A program made the position numbers and the translations under genes. Below are positions 11,556 to 24,553 of a stretch of DNA of 64,000 nucleotides, one piece after another; position 1 is the first letter of the stretch; the number at the start of each line of letters is the position of its first letter. The notes beneath the pieces were generated by a model. The model made no database searches. It worked only from the letters and a program-made list of their open reading frames with translations, and had not been told where the DNA came from. This DNA comes from Taxawa tesnikishii (nom. ined.) (Eukaryota > Ascomycota > Dothideomycetes > Dothideales), in NCBI GenBank assembly GCA_030247885.1, contig JAPDRO010000006.1, positions 1,116,001-1,180,000 of the forward strand. The letters run 5' to 3'.

Positions 11556-14500
11556 ATGATGCCTTTCCATAGGGTCTTGTTAGGCGTAGTTATAACGGCT
11601 ACAATATCATTCCCTACTGGAATCACTGCCCTAGGCAAGTCTTGTGTCCCGTTGTTCAACGTGATCGTGGAGTTGTCCTGACATGTTCATTGTTGCCTTT
11701 AGACATCATAAGCGCAAGCTCCGCACTGCAAGCTCCATCGAGGTCGATTTGTTTTATCAATGCGACTGGAACCGGGAACTACTCTCTGTGTGGATTTGTT
11801 TCAAACACCCCAGTCCCCTCTCTATCGAGTGATCTTTCGTCCACCGATCAATATGCTACAACCGCCAGCTCCACGCATGCAGATGCAAGCACTGGTTCAA
11901 GAAGTCCAGAAACTCGGTCGACATCAACAATCGGTAGTCCGCTCTTTTCGTCGACGTTTGCAACAACCAGCATTAGGCCCATCAACAACTCGACCTCTGT
12001 ACCTACAACTTTCAGCGAGAATTTGACCATCACCGCTGTGCCAAACGCTACCTCCCATTGGGAAACACAATGCTCTACAACACCCAGCATTGCTGGCTTG
12101 ATGCTGTATAGCTGCGACTATCCACCATGTCCCAGCATTGCTGCATGCCCAGAGAACAACACAGCATGCTTTGATGCGGCTAATACTACAGCCATGAGGT
12201 GCAAATCGCAGTGGGACGCTTATTACACTACTCGGGAGACCTGGTACAGTGCTGCGACTACTGTGCCGCAGTCCACAACAAGCACTATGACTTCTACCAT
12301 TGTTGTCTATCCCACTACAAGTACGGCGACGGATACATTTTCGACTTTCGCTATTGCTCTACCGCCATACGGCTCACAAGAATGGGGAGTTGCGACACCG
12401 GTATATGTCTTTGGCAATGGCACAACAACATTCACAAGCTCCACTTCGGTTTTAAGATACAACGCTTATCCAGAGGTTCGTGCCATAACCATGGATCCTG
12501 ATTCCGCACGAATTGAGAAACATGCTAACGTGTTCAACAGTACACTGCTCCGGCGCCGTGCTGCAAATTTACAACCGTAAAATATGCTTCGTGCTACCAA
12601 TGCACAATCTATGGTGGGACGGTAGAATTATACTTCTGGCCAGAAACTGTAGGAGTACAGGCACCCGCCAACCGCACAAGCTCCACAGGTTATGCGACTG
12701 GTATCTCGAATCTACCCCGGTGAGTCTTCGAAATCCAAAGTACTGGGTCTTTTGTGAGTTCTTGTCGTTAGCCACAGAGCTTTTGCGTGCAAGACAGATA
12801 TGTTGTCTGCTACATGTGGTGTAAAAGCATCCCCATCATAGCGCTGTGTCTTCCACATTGATTTTTCTAGCTGACGTTTCCCCAGCACTTTTGTCACGAA
12901 GGGAATGACTTTTACTTCGCCGACTGTATACATATCTTTGGAGACGGCTTATGCAAGCGATCGCTGCAGTCAAGTCGGTAAGCGACATATGGGTTCGGTG
13001 CTGGCAATGGATCCTGCGGACGTTTCTTCGCTCTCATTCCCACCGCAGCCATTTCTTGACACAAATTCACTATTCACTCCGGTACCCGTAAAGTATGGAG
13101 ACCTTCAGGGCATAGTTCCAGTCTCAGCATACGAAGCACAGTCCTCTTGCGCCATTGGACCAAATAGTGGTGGAATGGGCGGTTCAGGCAAATGCCTTAC
13201 TATATATCCGGACTATGCACCTATACTCCAGGTCCCCTCACAAATACGGGCACTTGATAGCGCCTGGGCATCATGTGGTCTTGACTTGAGAGGTCTGTAC
13301 GATCCACCAGTCGCAATGACAGAGACGACTATGGCCGACCCAACTTACAGACACACGAAAAGCCCAATGTCTTCGCCGCCACCCGCCACCCCATCGCCAC
13401 CTCCTCACAGTGTAGCGTCCGAAACAGATCCACAGGTAGATCACACTGCGACTGCAACATCGAGCTCCGGAAGTATGCCAGTGTTCCCATAGATCATGTC
13501 TGTGCTATCTTTGTCTTTGAGCTGACAGCATGCAGGTAGCCCAACAGCAGTCTCACCTACCACGATTGTCCCGCAGTCTCAACAAAGCCCCAGTGAGACC
13601 CCAGGCGATACCGATTCTCCGGCGCAAGTCAAAGATCCTCCTCCCACGCCGCCAGTCCATACCACAGCTTTTGCGATTCCTACGGCCACGCCATCACAAC
13701 ACACGGATACCGATGTCTCTCCGTCAACACTTTACCCGGCAGCCACCTCAACCGAACCATGGCCATTGAGTACAGGCGCAGTCAGTCCGCCTGCATCTGC
13801 AGCTCTCACTTCTTCATCTACAAGAAGAATCGGTGACATAATCGCAAGTGCAATAGGAATGATAGTGAGCCCCTCTTCTGAGCTTCCGACTACAGACTCT
13901 GGCGCGCTTGAGACGTCAGATACTCTGATACCTTCCCACATCAATGATCTATCGGACAATCCCACGAATAGAGGACCTGATAATCTGCAGAGTTTCGTTG
14001 CAGCCTCGATGGAAGCGTCGCCCGCCGGCGGCACTCCAGTGATAGTCAGCGATCAGGGAACTTACTTGCAATTTTCCCATGCAGCGACCGGCGACGGCGT
14101 GTCTACTATGTTGAACGGTGTACAGCCAGGCTTGGGCACGCACCCAGGGACAATCACTGTTGCCACGCAAGCCTCCGCCTTTACTCCTGCAGCTACTTCA
14201 GCTTATGCTATTGGATCGCAAACTGTATTTATAGGCGGTCAATTGTCCGTCAGTGGACATGTTGTCTCTATTGGGCCGTCGGGCACTGTTATCGTTGACG
14301 GGACGGTTGTGCGCACGCTTCCCACCCCAGCACCTGGTGAGGATCCGGTGACAGTCTCACGCTCCAACCCAACAACATCAGCAACTGCTCTTCATACGGG
14401 AACGCTGAAGCTGGACACTTCTGCCGCCAACTCTGGGAAGACTGTTGCACATGGATCATCGGACGGATCAGCTATCAAGAGCAGTCTGACGAGTATGGTA

Positions 14501-14875
14501 CTACAGCAGTCAACAGACTCTTCAAGCTTCATCATTGTAGGCACTCGGGTCCTTCCATACCAGGAGCTTGGCACCGACGTGATTGTTGCGTCGCAAACAC
14601 TTGCTCCTGGCTCGATAGTTTCCATCGACGGCGAAACACTCAGCCTTGGCCAAGATCATACGCAGGTGTTGGTCATCTCCGCATCCAGTACATTTACAGC
14701 AGAGATACGAGTTACTTCGGGGCCCCTCACGACGGCCTCTCTAGGCGTGGCGGCAGTGGGCTCGAGCGAAATGTTAGCTTCCCCTACGAGTGATGCTAAC
14801 AAACTGGGGTGTACCCATATTGTCCGGTTGTTATCGTCACTGGTGGGGTATCTTCTACTGGACAGTCTGCTCTGA
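11556..14875 (+). CDS. Large secreted Ser/Thr-rich protein, probable GPI-anchored surface protein
   Basis: No enzyme domain recognised. Proposed exons are 11556-11643, 11703-12475, 12541-12719, 12886-13472 and 13536-14875; they add to 2967 bases (988 residues) with consistent phases. The first exon-intron junction uses a weak donor and is the least certain. The N-terminus (MMPFHRVLLGVVITATISFPTG) looks like a signal peptide. The mature protein is rich in Ser, Thr and Pro with many Asn-X-Ser/Thr sites, has a Cys-containing central part (YASCYQCTIYGGTVELYFWP), and a repeated motif in the C-terminal third (GQLSVSGHVVSIGPSGTVIV; VASQTLAPGSIVSIDGETLS) typical of fungal wall-associated proteins. 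It ends in a short hydrophobic tail (VRLLSSLVGYLLLDSLL) consistent with GPI addition. Role in wall or adhesion is inference. Confidence 0.75.
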
Positions 14876-15232
14876 GGCGTATACGTATTCACAGCACAAG
14901 AACAAGAAGTTTCGTACCATCTGGAATGCTTTCTAGGACCACAATTGTGTTGAGGACCCATGACATGGCGCTGTTTCCACAGAATGATCTGCGCCACTTT
15001 CGTCGCCCATCCGTCATGAACGCGCGCTCCGTGCAAAGACTTTCGTTTACCATTGGTCATGTTCTTCTCAAATAATTGCAGGGATAGCGGATAGATCTGC
15101 AAACGATCAGATCGGCTCATTTGCTTAATTCTCTAGCTCCACTATCTCCACCCTCTCATCCCCAAGGTACTAGCTTGATCGAAGGCCAAGATAAAACTAA
15201 AGATGCTCTTTGGTTCTTTAGGTACCGTGCTG
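14876..15232. other. Intergenic
   Basis: No supported feature. Probably the 3' region of the surface-protein gene. Confidence 0.4.
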
Positions 15233-16235
15233 TCAACGTTTCTTATACACGTAGCCGCCCACCTTGAACAGGTGCGAAGACGTCAAGGGTGATCTGGAAG
15301 GCCACGTCAAGCTTGACCCAAGAACCGGTGTCTTGTCCTGAGGAGGATTTTGCGCACGACTTGTTGTATGCACATTGTTCTGAACATTTTTCGACAGAGA
15401 CCAAACCCACACTTTCGTTGTCTGCACCTGGTCGTCACAACTTGACGATCGGATTGCGTGTGTTTATGCGGGACCGCTTAACGATCCAATTTTGGCTTAG
15501 TGTTAGTATGCAGAAGACCCTTTCGTCGTCTCTGGTCACTACCTTGGTACAAGAGACCCGATCGGGTAATTTAGCTTTCGTCCTTTGATCCCATACGATC
15601 TGGAACCATCTCTGGACCGGACTAGCGGCGTCGACAGCCCGCCAAATGTTTCGCGGTGGAAGTCCGAGAGATCGGATCGATCCACCGGCCCGTACCACCA
15701 AACGGGGGTCAATCTGCGAGTCAGTGAGCCAATCTTGACTTTAAGCCCTGGCAGATCTTCGCCTACCTACATGAGAGCTATACCTTCTCCATCAGTAGAG
15801 TGTCTGCATCTCCGCCTTCAGCTCCAATGAAAACGCCAATACGCGCAATCTTCTCCAGCAGCACATCCTGGTGGAAACATGGCGAACAAAAACACATTAC
15901 GTATCCGCACGACGTTGCTATTCAGCTTCGATTGGATGATCACCCAAATTCGATACCAGCCATGAACCGTAATGTAAGAAGCATGGTGCGTTGCCCTTCG
16001 CCAACTCGCGATGCTGATTCCCATTCACGGGGCACGCCCCTGCTCGCTCCCTACTAGCGCAGATCCGTTCATGCATACGCAGCATCCACGGCAGATCATT
16101 GAACAATCGAGGATGAACTTGTAGCTTCCAGCTCCCTGCTGGAGCCGGCTCCGTTGAGTTGAACTGTATTCCAGATAGGTCCACTTGCTTGGGCCATCTG
16201 ACCCCATTGAAGTCAGTGAGGAAAGCGTGTCTCAA
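15233..16235 (-). other. Unresolved minus-strand coding-like region
   Basis: Several open segments on the minus strand could be exons of one gene, or its remains. An upstream segment (about 15970-16235) reads ...VHPRLFNDLPWMLRMHERI...; a short segment near 15800-15875 reads DVLLEKIARIGVFIGAEGG and is bounded by plausible AG and GT sites; a third (15435-15715) reads ...VWDQRTKAKLPDRVSCTKVV...; the last (15233-15427) ends VGGYVYKKR. I cannot connect all segments in one phase, the first segment has no clear ATG, and I recognise no family. Treat as a candidate only. Confidence 0.25.
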
Positions 16236-16450
16236 AGCGGGAAGGAAACATGCAAGCGTACGTCAGACTTGAACCTGGGTGCTATAATGCTTTCTGAGGC
16301 GAACTTGCCGATGGAGAGACCGCATGGAGAGACAAAAGGGATGCTACTCCTGCTGTTGTCCTTCCTTCTCGCACTTTCTGCACATGCTTGGACTAAGATA
16401 CAATCCATTTGGTCAGCACGTCAAGTCCCGGTTTGAGAACAAACGCTCAC

Positions 16451-19400
16451 ATGTGGACAGCTAAACTTCGACCTGCCCCTTCTAATCGTTCAGCCCATCC
16501 TCCTAGATCCCAATCTCCGAAGCCAGCTCAACAGATTATATCGGAGCCTGTACCATCTGCTACAATGTCAGCCGGTACCGCCAGAGTCGCCTCTAATCCT
16601 CCCGTGAACCGTTCTACAATCAATGGCACAGCCGGAATCAACGGCACTCATGGTTACGCTACACCTCCCCATTCTCCGACGTACTTGGTAACATCCAAAA
16701 CTCGTCCTGCTGGAACCCCATCTGGCAAAAGCAGGGTCAGCTCGCTGAGCCAGGCTGTCCGACGCAACAATCCCAATGGCAGCTACAAGGTCAGTGTTGT
16801 CCAAGAGACAGCCACTACCCTAAAGAGAAAGAGCATGTCAGAGCTCGGCGCCGGCGTCTCCCAAACGGCGAACGACTCGTCCTTCATTGATCTTGTTGAG
16901 TGGATCAGGTCGGAGCGTTTGGCAACCGTACCACACAAGGGTAGTACATGGGACAAGGTCCTGATCAGAGCTTTGCACTTCATTGAGCAGCTACATAATT
17001 TCGAGAGAGCAGTTCAGAGCTTTGCGTCGGATAGCGATGCTGCTGCTCAGCTTGGATATGGTCATACTCGACTACTGCTGGAGGTTTGCTACCCCATGCC
17101 CTGCGTCTTACACCTGCTAATGCCTAGGCAGCTTGGACATGAAAACTCTGAAGCCCTCGACAGGGCTTTAGGCTTCTTCTACAAATGCTCATTGAGTGTC
17201 TCGTCGCTTCTGAATCGATCAGGCCTTCTTTCGGTTGTGTCTGAGACGCAGGAGCAGCTTTGTCTGATGTATACTGATCTCCTGACTTTGGTTGTTGAGG
17301 TCTCGATACGGTTCTATAAGACAGTACATGGTAAGTGGCCTCCAGTCTCTCCACACCAGGTTGGCTGTTCTGATTGAAGCATAGGTATGCTCTCCTCTGA
17401 GGTCAGCTTAGACATGCATGAGGTTTTCGGTGATACGATCGAGACGTTTCGCTCTCGGCAAGACAAAATCACTGAAACTCTCTGGAGCTATCAAATCAAC
17501 TCCGAGGGCTTCAGTGCAGATGAAGGTATGTGTTGCTTTTTCCAGGCCGTGAGCAGCTTTGTTAACGCTGTGGGCAGCTCTCGACATCAGAGTTTTGGGC
17601 AAATGGCTGGCTCCGCAGGACCGAGTCCTTGCAGCACTGGGGCGCGACCATACTACCTTCACGGATCAGCAGGCGGAGTTCACCTGTCTTTGGTTTCAAG
17701 ACGATCTTACAAAATTCTTGAAAGGTCCCGACAGCTTCATGCTTGTCAACGGCCAGTCTGGCTCTGGGAAGACCACACTGGCTGCAGCCGTAAGTGAAAG
17801 GTTGCAGCGTCGACTCGGACGCAAGTCTTACTCAAGTCTATTCTGTCCAATCGGTAAGCCCCTCTCTAGCTCTTGCTCAATGCAGGCATTGCTAGCCCTC
17901 AGTTATTCTCCCTGTGGGCCAGTGCCCCGGGTAGACTCACAGCTTTACTGACATGAAATCAGGCTCGGTTCCATCTCAAGCCACTACTTTGCACGTCGTC
18001 AAGACTATACTTTACCATCTCCTTAACATGCGAGTTGGTAATATGCACCTCTACCGCACCCTCGCCCAGGCATACGAACACGCCCGTAGCTGCGCAGACC
18101 CGAAGGTGTACGAGCAACATCTGTGGAACGCCTTGGCCGATATCCTCAGGCACCCCTTGATGACGCCGATGACCTGGTCATGGTTATCGACGGTTTGGAT
18201 GAGCTCGTTGGCGGCAAGCCAGCCGGTCAAGACTTGCTCGAAAATCTCACTCGAATTACCGGCCAAGGCAAGCGTGTTAAGCTTATCGGGCTTTCGCAAT
18301 CACTATCTATGCCTTCTGCCGTGCGCGGCACACAGCTCATTATTTCCCGCGAGGACACTCGTGATGACATTCACGCAGTGATCATCAAAGCGCTGATGCA
18401 CTGTCGCCACTTCAACAGGAAGCCTGGTCCAGAGCAGGAAAGCACCATCGGGCGTATTATCGACGCGTCTGAGGGATCATTTCTTCGAGCAACTCTTACC
18501 TGCGAGGTTCTCAAGGCTGAAAAGACGCAGGATAGCTTTACAAAGGCGGTGCAGACCTTGCAAAGCTCCCGCCCTTCTGTCCATGATCTGGTCACAAGGA
18601 TCGTCTCCGTCTTGGAACCAAGTGATGATTCCAAATGGCTCCTATCCTGGCTAGTCGATGCTGCTCGTCCTTTGACGTACGATGAGATTGAGAGCCTCTT
18701 CAGAACGGACGTCCAGCGTGGCGTCCACTCAGATAAGCGTGTCGACCTGCACAGCGTTACACAGACACTGAGGCCTTTGTTGTCCACGCACGAAGACATC
18801 GTCTGTGTACGACATGGGCTTGTGCACACTGCGCTGCGGACACTCTTCGATCAAGCCAAACTGCCCTTGCCAGTAAAGGACCGGCAGATGGCTTTCCTTC
18901 TGAGGGCGCTCACATACGTCAAGTCAACGCTTCGAGAAACAATAGAACCTACGCTCGACAACCGTGATCAGGGTCTTCCTAACAAGCTTTTCCAACGACA
19001 CCCCTTCCTTGAGTATGTCATCCGCTACTGGCCTTCTCATCTGAAACAAACTCCAATCGTTCCAACCAAATCTGGCGATGCCAACGTTCCGGATGAAGTC
19101 AAGAAAGCCTTCCCCGAAAGCACGGCAATGCCCATCCTGGAATGGCTGTGCTGGGATGATCAGTTCCCTGGAGCGCAAGAGGTAGACTTGCACATTCTTG
19201 TCAGTCGCCTACGTCGTCACGTATTCTCAGAGAACCACCCCTCCGTCATGCAGTCGTACATCAACTGCGCCACTTACTTTGAACTCATGAAGCACTCAGC
19301 CGAAGCCGGCAGATATTATTTTCAGGCGATGAACATCAGCCTCACTGTTCTTAGTACCTTTCATCCTTTGACGGTGGAATGCGCAACACGCTACCTTCGT

Positions 19401-22400
19401 CTCACGGAGCCACTGGTTACAACTTCGCGGACAGACATTATGACACGTCGAGAGAAAGTCCTTAACATCCTCATTACTGCCTACGAGCGCCAGTTTGGAT
19501 CCACATCAGATCTTGTCATCACCACAAGACAGCTCCTGGCCGAATTCTACATGCACATTCATGAGGAAGATCGAGCAACAGAGGTGCTACGCATCATACA
19601 TGGCACTACATCGGGTAAGAACGGAAAGGATACCGATCACGCTCGTGGTATCTCGGAACATCTTCGCATCAAGCTTGGCAAGGCCAAGGGTGATCGAGAC
19701 CTGGAAACTTACAATCCGCTCTTCACCGACGAGGACGATGAAGAGACGGTCGTGTCCCTTGACCTTGGACAGATCGCAGTCATTATTCGCAAGGCTGAGT
19801 CTTATCTGTCCCAAGGAAAGACATCGTTGGCGGAGCAAACGTATGTTGAACTGTGGCAACAGTTGTCTGAGAGCTGCCGCACAACTCGTGCCGTGGAGTG
19901 GCACGAGAAGAAGATCGACACTGTGATTGCCTATGCTAAGTTCTTGAAAACGCAGAAGCGCGAGAGTGAGGCTTCAGCTTTTCTCACCTGCCTGTGGCAA
20001 GAATACGAACACCATGAGCTTGCCTTCTCTGAGAGCATTATCTCAAGGCTCACTGAAACTGCCCGGATGATGAAGAGTGTCGGTCAGTACAGTGCTGCAC
20101 TGTCCATCTTCAAGCACGTCAGTTCGTTCTTCTCGACCGTCCGAAAGGAGGATTCTCGATCAATCTCTCAGATTGAAGAAGAAATTGCCATCACCTCGAC
20201 GGAAGTCGTGAAGCACACATTGTCCAGCTCGAGTTCGACCGAGAATACCAACACTGCCTCTGCGTCTACCTTCGAAGAGATCTTCCACTCTATGATTACG
20301 AATCAGTACAAATCGGTTGACTCAACAGTCATAATGCTTGCTAAGCGGCTGACCACACTTTACATGGAGCAAGGGAAGTGGTCCGAGGCAATCAGTACAA
20401 TTCAATCAACACTGCAGCGCACGTGGAGCTCTTTCTCAGCTGTCTCCATACACGGCGTTTCATACACTTCAACCTTTTGGCAAGAATCGGTCGAGCTGGC
20501 TCAACTCCTGGCTGAATGCTACGTGCATCAACGGCTGCTTGAAAAGGTTGAAGATGTCTATGTACGACTGTTTCGGGCCGTGTTGTCGGCACCGGCGAAA
20601 GACAACACCCCTTTGCTCGAGAAGGTTACGTCGCTCCTCGTCAGTTTCTACGACAAGCATGGCTATCCGGATAGAGCCATCAGCGTTTTCCAAGAGGTGC
20701 TTGTTGTGTACAGAACTAGGCTTGGCCCAGTTCACGATGTCACCATCCAGACATTGTACACCTTAGCAGACCGTTGCCGTCGCCATGCCAGGAGCCACCC
20801 GTACTGGATCGAGTACTGCCAGCAAATCGTGACGAGTCTGAACAAGGATGCTGACATTTGCCATGCCAACGCTATGAAGGCCTTGGTATTTGTCGCAAAC
20901 TCCTACTGGGAGGAACGCAGACACGCCGAGGCTGTGACCGTGTTCAGCATACTTTGGAATACATTCATTAATAGGACGAAGGAGTATGAACAATTCAAGG
21001 ATACCAAGTTTGTCTCGGAGCTCTACGAGCGTTACTTTCAATGCCTGGAGGAGACGAAGGCTGATTGGGAGGTTCTGTATCGCGTTACAAAGCAGTACCG
21101 CGAGACCTGCTCCAAAGCTTTCGGAGCCAGCGTTGCCATCACCACGACGGCCACACTGGCTCTGGCTCGTATTTCCCAACGCAGCGAGAGTCATACCGAT
21201 GAAGCCATCTCTTGGTATGAGGAGGCTTCCAAGTCCTCGTCCTCTTCATCCGATACATCGATCAGCAGCACGGATATCAAGCAGACCTTGTCAACGTTGT
21301 ACAAACGTCGAATCCTATCACAGTCCTCCACCGCCAGCTCGGAGACTGTTCAGAGGGCCACGACGATCTACGAAGAACAATTTTCTGAGGCCCGAGCGAA
21401 GTACGGCTACACGTACGAGATGACGCTGAGCAATCTGAAGGAGCTGTCAATGCTTTACACGCGTCAGCAGAAAACCGACATTGCGATGAAGGAGCTGACG
21501 ACCGCCGTGGTAGAGATCAATACCAAGGAAACGTCTCTACAGAAGATGCTCGAGTCCGCCACGTCTATTGCGCAGACATTCCAGGCCTGCAAACTGACCC
21601 AGCGCTGCACTGAGCTCATCCTGGAACTCCATCGCCAAATCATTGCAAAAGAGGTCAAGAACTCGAAGTTCTCTTTCAACCTGACCAAATGTGGCAGCGC
21701 CTCCTGATGTTCCTCGCTGCTCTGGAGTACCATATTCGGACTGATCTGTCCATAACGTTTTCGGAGATCATGTCGAACATAAGCGCTGAATCCGTCTACT
21801 ATGAGAACTTCAGACGGGTGATGGTGGTGAACGACAGCCTCGAGAAGGTACTTGTCGCCGCTGCACCTCTTCGGCACTTCCTGCTCCGGATGAACCGCAA
21901 GGATATGGTGAGCTCTGTGGAAGACCAGATTGTGCAACTCTACGCCAAGCGTTACATCGAAGATGTCCAATTGATGAGCAAAGACTCTCCCCGCACATTC
22001 ATAGTCGGCATCCTTGATTACCTTGCAAACCACAAGACAGCAGACTTCGTCCGAGCAGTCATTCTCGCGTCCAACAAAACCGTTGCAGGACTTGTCAAGA
22101 ACAAGAGGTTTAAGGAAGCTTACGATGTTGCCGAGATGGCGTTCAGGTTCGCCCAGCAGCACAAAGGTTATCACGGTCCTAGAGCCATTAGCCGTGGCTT
22201 CGAGCTCGCTTCGTACCTCGACGGTCGTGGCGAGAATAGGTGCACAGACGAGGGCTTGCGCAAGCAGCTCTTACAGCTTTCGAGCAGCATCATCAAGGAG
22301 ATCCTGCAGGTCTGCAGGGATCAGAAGATCAACTTCGCACAGGTGCAGTTACCGGAACTGAACCAAGTCATTGCCCTGCTTGGTGAGCAGCAGGATTATA

Positions 22401-23260
22401 AGACTTTGGAGGTGAGCTAAATTCCCCTCACCCTTCTCCCCTTCTCCGTGTCCATGTCCCCCACCTCCATATGTGATCAGGTTTCGGATCCCCAGGCTAA
22501 CCTCTTCCCTCCTGCAGTGGCTCCTCAACACCCTCTGGAACAACCGTGAAGCCCAACGCGCGTGGCCACCCCAAGTCCTCCTCAACCTCGGCCGACGCCT
22601 GGTTTGCGCGCGATACCTCGCGAAACATTCCACAGAATCGATCCGGCTCTGCGAGGACATCGTCTACAACATGCGGCGTGTGTACGGTGCTCGGCACCCC
22701 GTCACACTCGAGACGTGCGACCTGCTCGCACAACTCTACACCAGCACGGGCCAGCAATGCCAGTCGCAAGCCGCGCACGACAAGAGCGCCGCGCTGCTGG
22801 CGGGCGAGTACTTCAAAAGGCCATCTTCGTGTACGAGGACGTGCTGCGCTGGCTGGTCGCTGGACGCGACGGCGACGGGAGCGCGGACGCGGACGACGAG
22901 GACGAAGACACCGCCGCCGCCATCCTCATGGAACACGGCGTCACTATCGACGAAGACGGCGACGGCGTGCAGGACGAAGACCAGGTCGACCGCGCCGCGC
23001 TCGCGAAACAACACTTGCGTCTGCTGAAGTTTGCGTTCCAGCGCCTGGGTGCCTGGCCGAAACAGTACAACGCGTACGAGAAGCTGAACGCAGACGTCTT
23101 CGCCACGTTTGGTGCGCAGTTGCAGGGCGTTGAGGGTGTCGAGAAGTGGAGCCCGAATGGGTTCGGTAAGGGGAAGGCGGAGAGTACGGAGGGGGCTTTT
23201 GGGGGTGTGAAGGATTGGCAGATCGCTTCTGTTCCCTTTGGCGTTTCATCTGCCGCCTAA
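16451..23260 (+). CDS. Giant NACHT-TPR protein (STAND / NLR-like NTPase)
   Basis: Exons are 16451-17083, 17132-17330, 17385-17525, 17578-17853, 17963-22411 and 22518-23260; allowing three missing bases they give 6444 bases (2147 residues). In order: a disordered Ser/Pro/Asn-rich N-terminus; a helical region about residues 130-330 (IDLVEWIRSERLATVPHKGSTW, FERAVQSFASDSDAAAQ) like that preceding NACHT in many fungal STAND proteins; a NACHT NTPase with Walker A GQSGSGKTTL near residue 382 and Walker B LVMVIDGLDEL near 489; then more than 1000 residues of TPR-like helical repeats (YDKHGYPDRAISVFQEVLVV). No HET, Pfs, Goodbye or ankyrin domain is visible. Fungal STAND proteins act in non-self recognition and programmed cell death, but large conserved members may have housekeeping roles; function here is unassigned. 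Frame changes at CCCC 18153-18156, near 21683, and AAAA 22815-22818 are each cured by one extra base. The start could also be the ATG at 16565. Confidence 0.88.
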
Positions 23261-23273
23261 GGAGTACTGTTTC

Positions 23274-23445
23274 CTTTCATTGATAATGAAAAGCGAACGG
23301 TTGCCGGCTAGCACTTGATGCCTCACTTGTACTTTGGGGTAGCCTTACTTGAGCCTTACTATACTTCACTCGAGCTTTGATTTAGCCTCACTTTGGCTTT
23401 GCTTAGGTTTTACTTAGGCCGTTCGCTTTCAATTATCCGTGGGAT
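23274..23445. mobile_element. MITE-like element, copy 1 (inverted terminal repeats)
   Basis: A roughly 160-170 bp stretch flanked by inverted repeats: left GATAATGAAAAGCGAACGG (from 23282) and right CCGTTCGCTTTCAATTATC (to 23437). Aligning the left arm with the reverse complement of the right leaves only a small mismatch or shift. The left end itself forms a hairpin, TTTCATT-GAT-AATGAAA. The interior has short CTTACTTGA/CTCACTTGTACTT-like repeats. A related copy lies at 26402-26533 in the opposite orientation. No coding capacity, so non-autonomous. No clear target-site duplication was found. Confidence 0.7.
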
Positions 23446-23889
23446 CGGGCAGTAACTCTTAGAAGAGCCTTGGCGGCTACGGCCGTTGTCAGAGACCGGT
23501 ACGTGGACGTAGTGCAAGTTTGTAGCGCATGTATGCATTCCATGACTGAGTCTGTTGCGAGGATTTCGACTTCTTCAGCAATGCCGTCCATGCATGCCTT
23601 GTGCCTGACTCACGTTCATAACCCATGTTCCTCGTACCCAATGCCGTACGCCACGCTAAGTCTTCCATGGATATCGATTGGCATAACAAAAACCAGACAT
23701 TTGTGTTCAAGCTCGCTCACTCACTCTCTCTCTCTCTACCCCTCTCCCTCTCTATCTCTGCATGCATTCAAGCTCTCTTTCTGCGTGGATTCCTGACCTC
23801 TTAGGGCGAATTGGAACGAAAAGAGTATACAGCGCTCAAAAGCGCGAAAAGTAAATGGAAAAGAAACTTGCAGAGCGCGGCGCACGGCT
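23446..23889. other. Intergenic, 3' of small Cys-rich gene
   Basis: Contains a CT-rich microsatellite-like stretch at about 23715-23755 (CTCACTCACTCTCTCTCTCT and similar). No gene supported. Confidence 0.5.
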
Positions 23890-24553
23890 TCACACACAGG
23901 ACAGACACCTCCGCTCATCTCCCGAAACCGAACAAAGACCGCAGACATGCCGGCCGCACGCGCTGCAAGCCGTGTCGTCGGCCAATACGCCCTCGTCGAG
24001 TTCCATGGCATCTTCGGGCTGTATGGGTCGATCGCAGTCTTCACAACGTAGGTCTGGCGACATTTGCGGTTGCGTTGCGCGGGGTATGGGGTTTGTCGGT
24101 ACTGTAGGGAGGTTCCAGAAGGAATGCAAGGTTGACTTTTGCGGTTGTTGGTTCGCTCGAGCAATTGCGATCGAGGTCTGGGAAGGGATAGGAGAGGCAT
24201 TCGGATGTTGTTTCTGCGCATCGAATAGCTTGCTGACGGTAGACGCTGGGGCGGTGTGTCAGTAAGAATTACTCGTTTCCCGGGACGTCTAAACCTACCG
24301 TGCACTATGCTTTCATCGGGTCTGTTGTCTCTGTACCTTTTGTGCGTCCGACTGTTGAGATGTTTCGGCTCGGTTTCGGTGTTCTCCTTCCACGCCCATG
24401 AGTTCTCCGGTCGCATCGGCTCAATCGGTTTGCTTTGTGTGAAGAAAAATGGCATTCGGGGCGCGTTGTCATTCCATTGATTGGCTGCGAAAGGGTTGCT
24501 GGAGTCTGCGAGGGGGTGAAGGATACGGTCGATCGCTTGCGCTTGAGGGCCAT
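23890..24553 (-). CDS. Small Cys-rich protein with LHSFW motif (function unknown)
   Basis: Exons are 24299-24553 and 23890-24245; about 203 residues if one missing base is allowed. The N-terminus MALKRKRSTVSFTP, the basic motif HLNSRTHKRYRDNRPDE, the motif STLHSFWNLP, and a C-terminal Cys cluster (CEDCDRP...CSACGRHVCGLCSV...RCLSC) form a layout I recall from uncharacterised proteins of filamentous ascomycetes. The paired Cys spacing suggests zinc binding, and the basic segment nuclear location; both are inference. The early frame change is cured by one extra base at the GGGG run 24458-24461 (+ strand); the exon sum 611 is one short of a multiple of 3. Confidence 0.78.
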
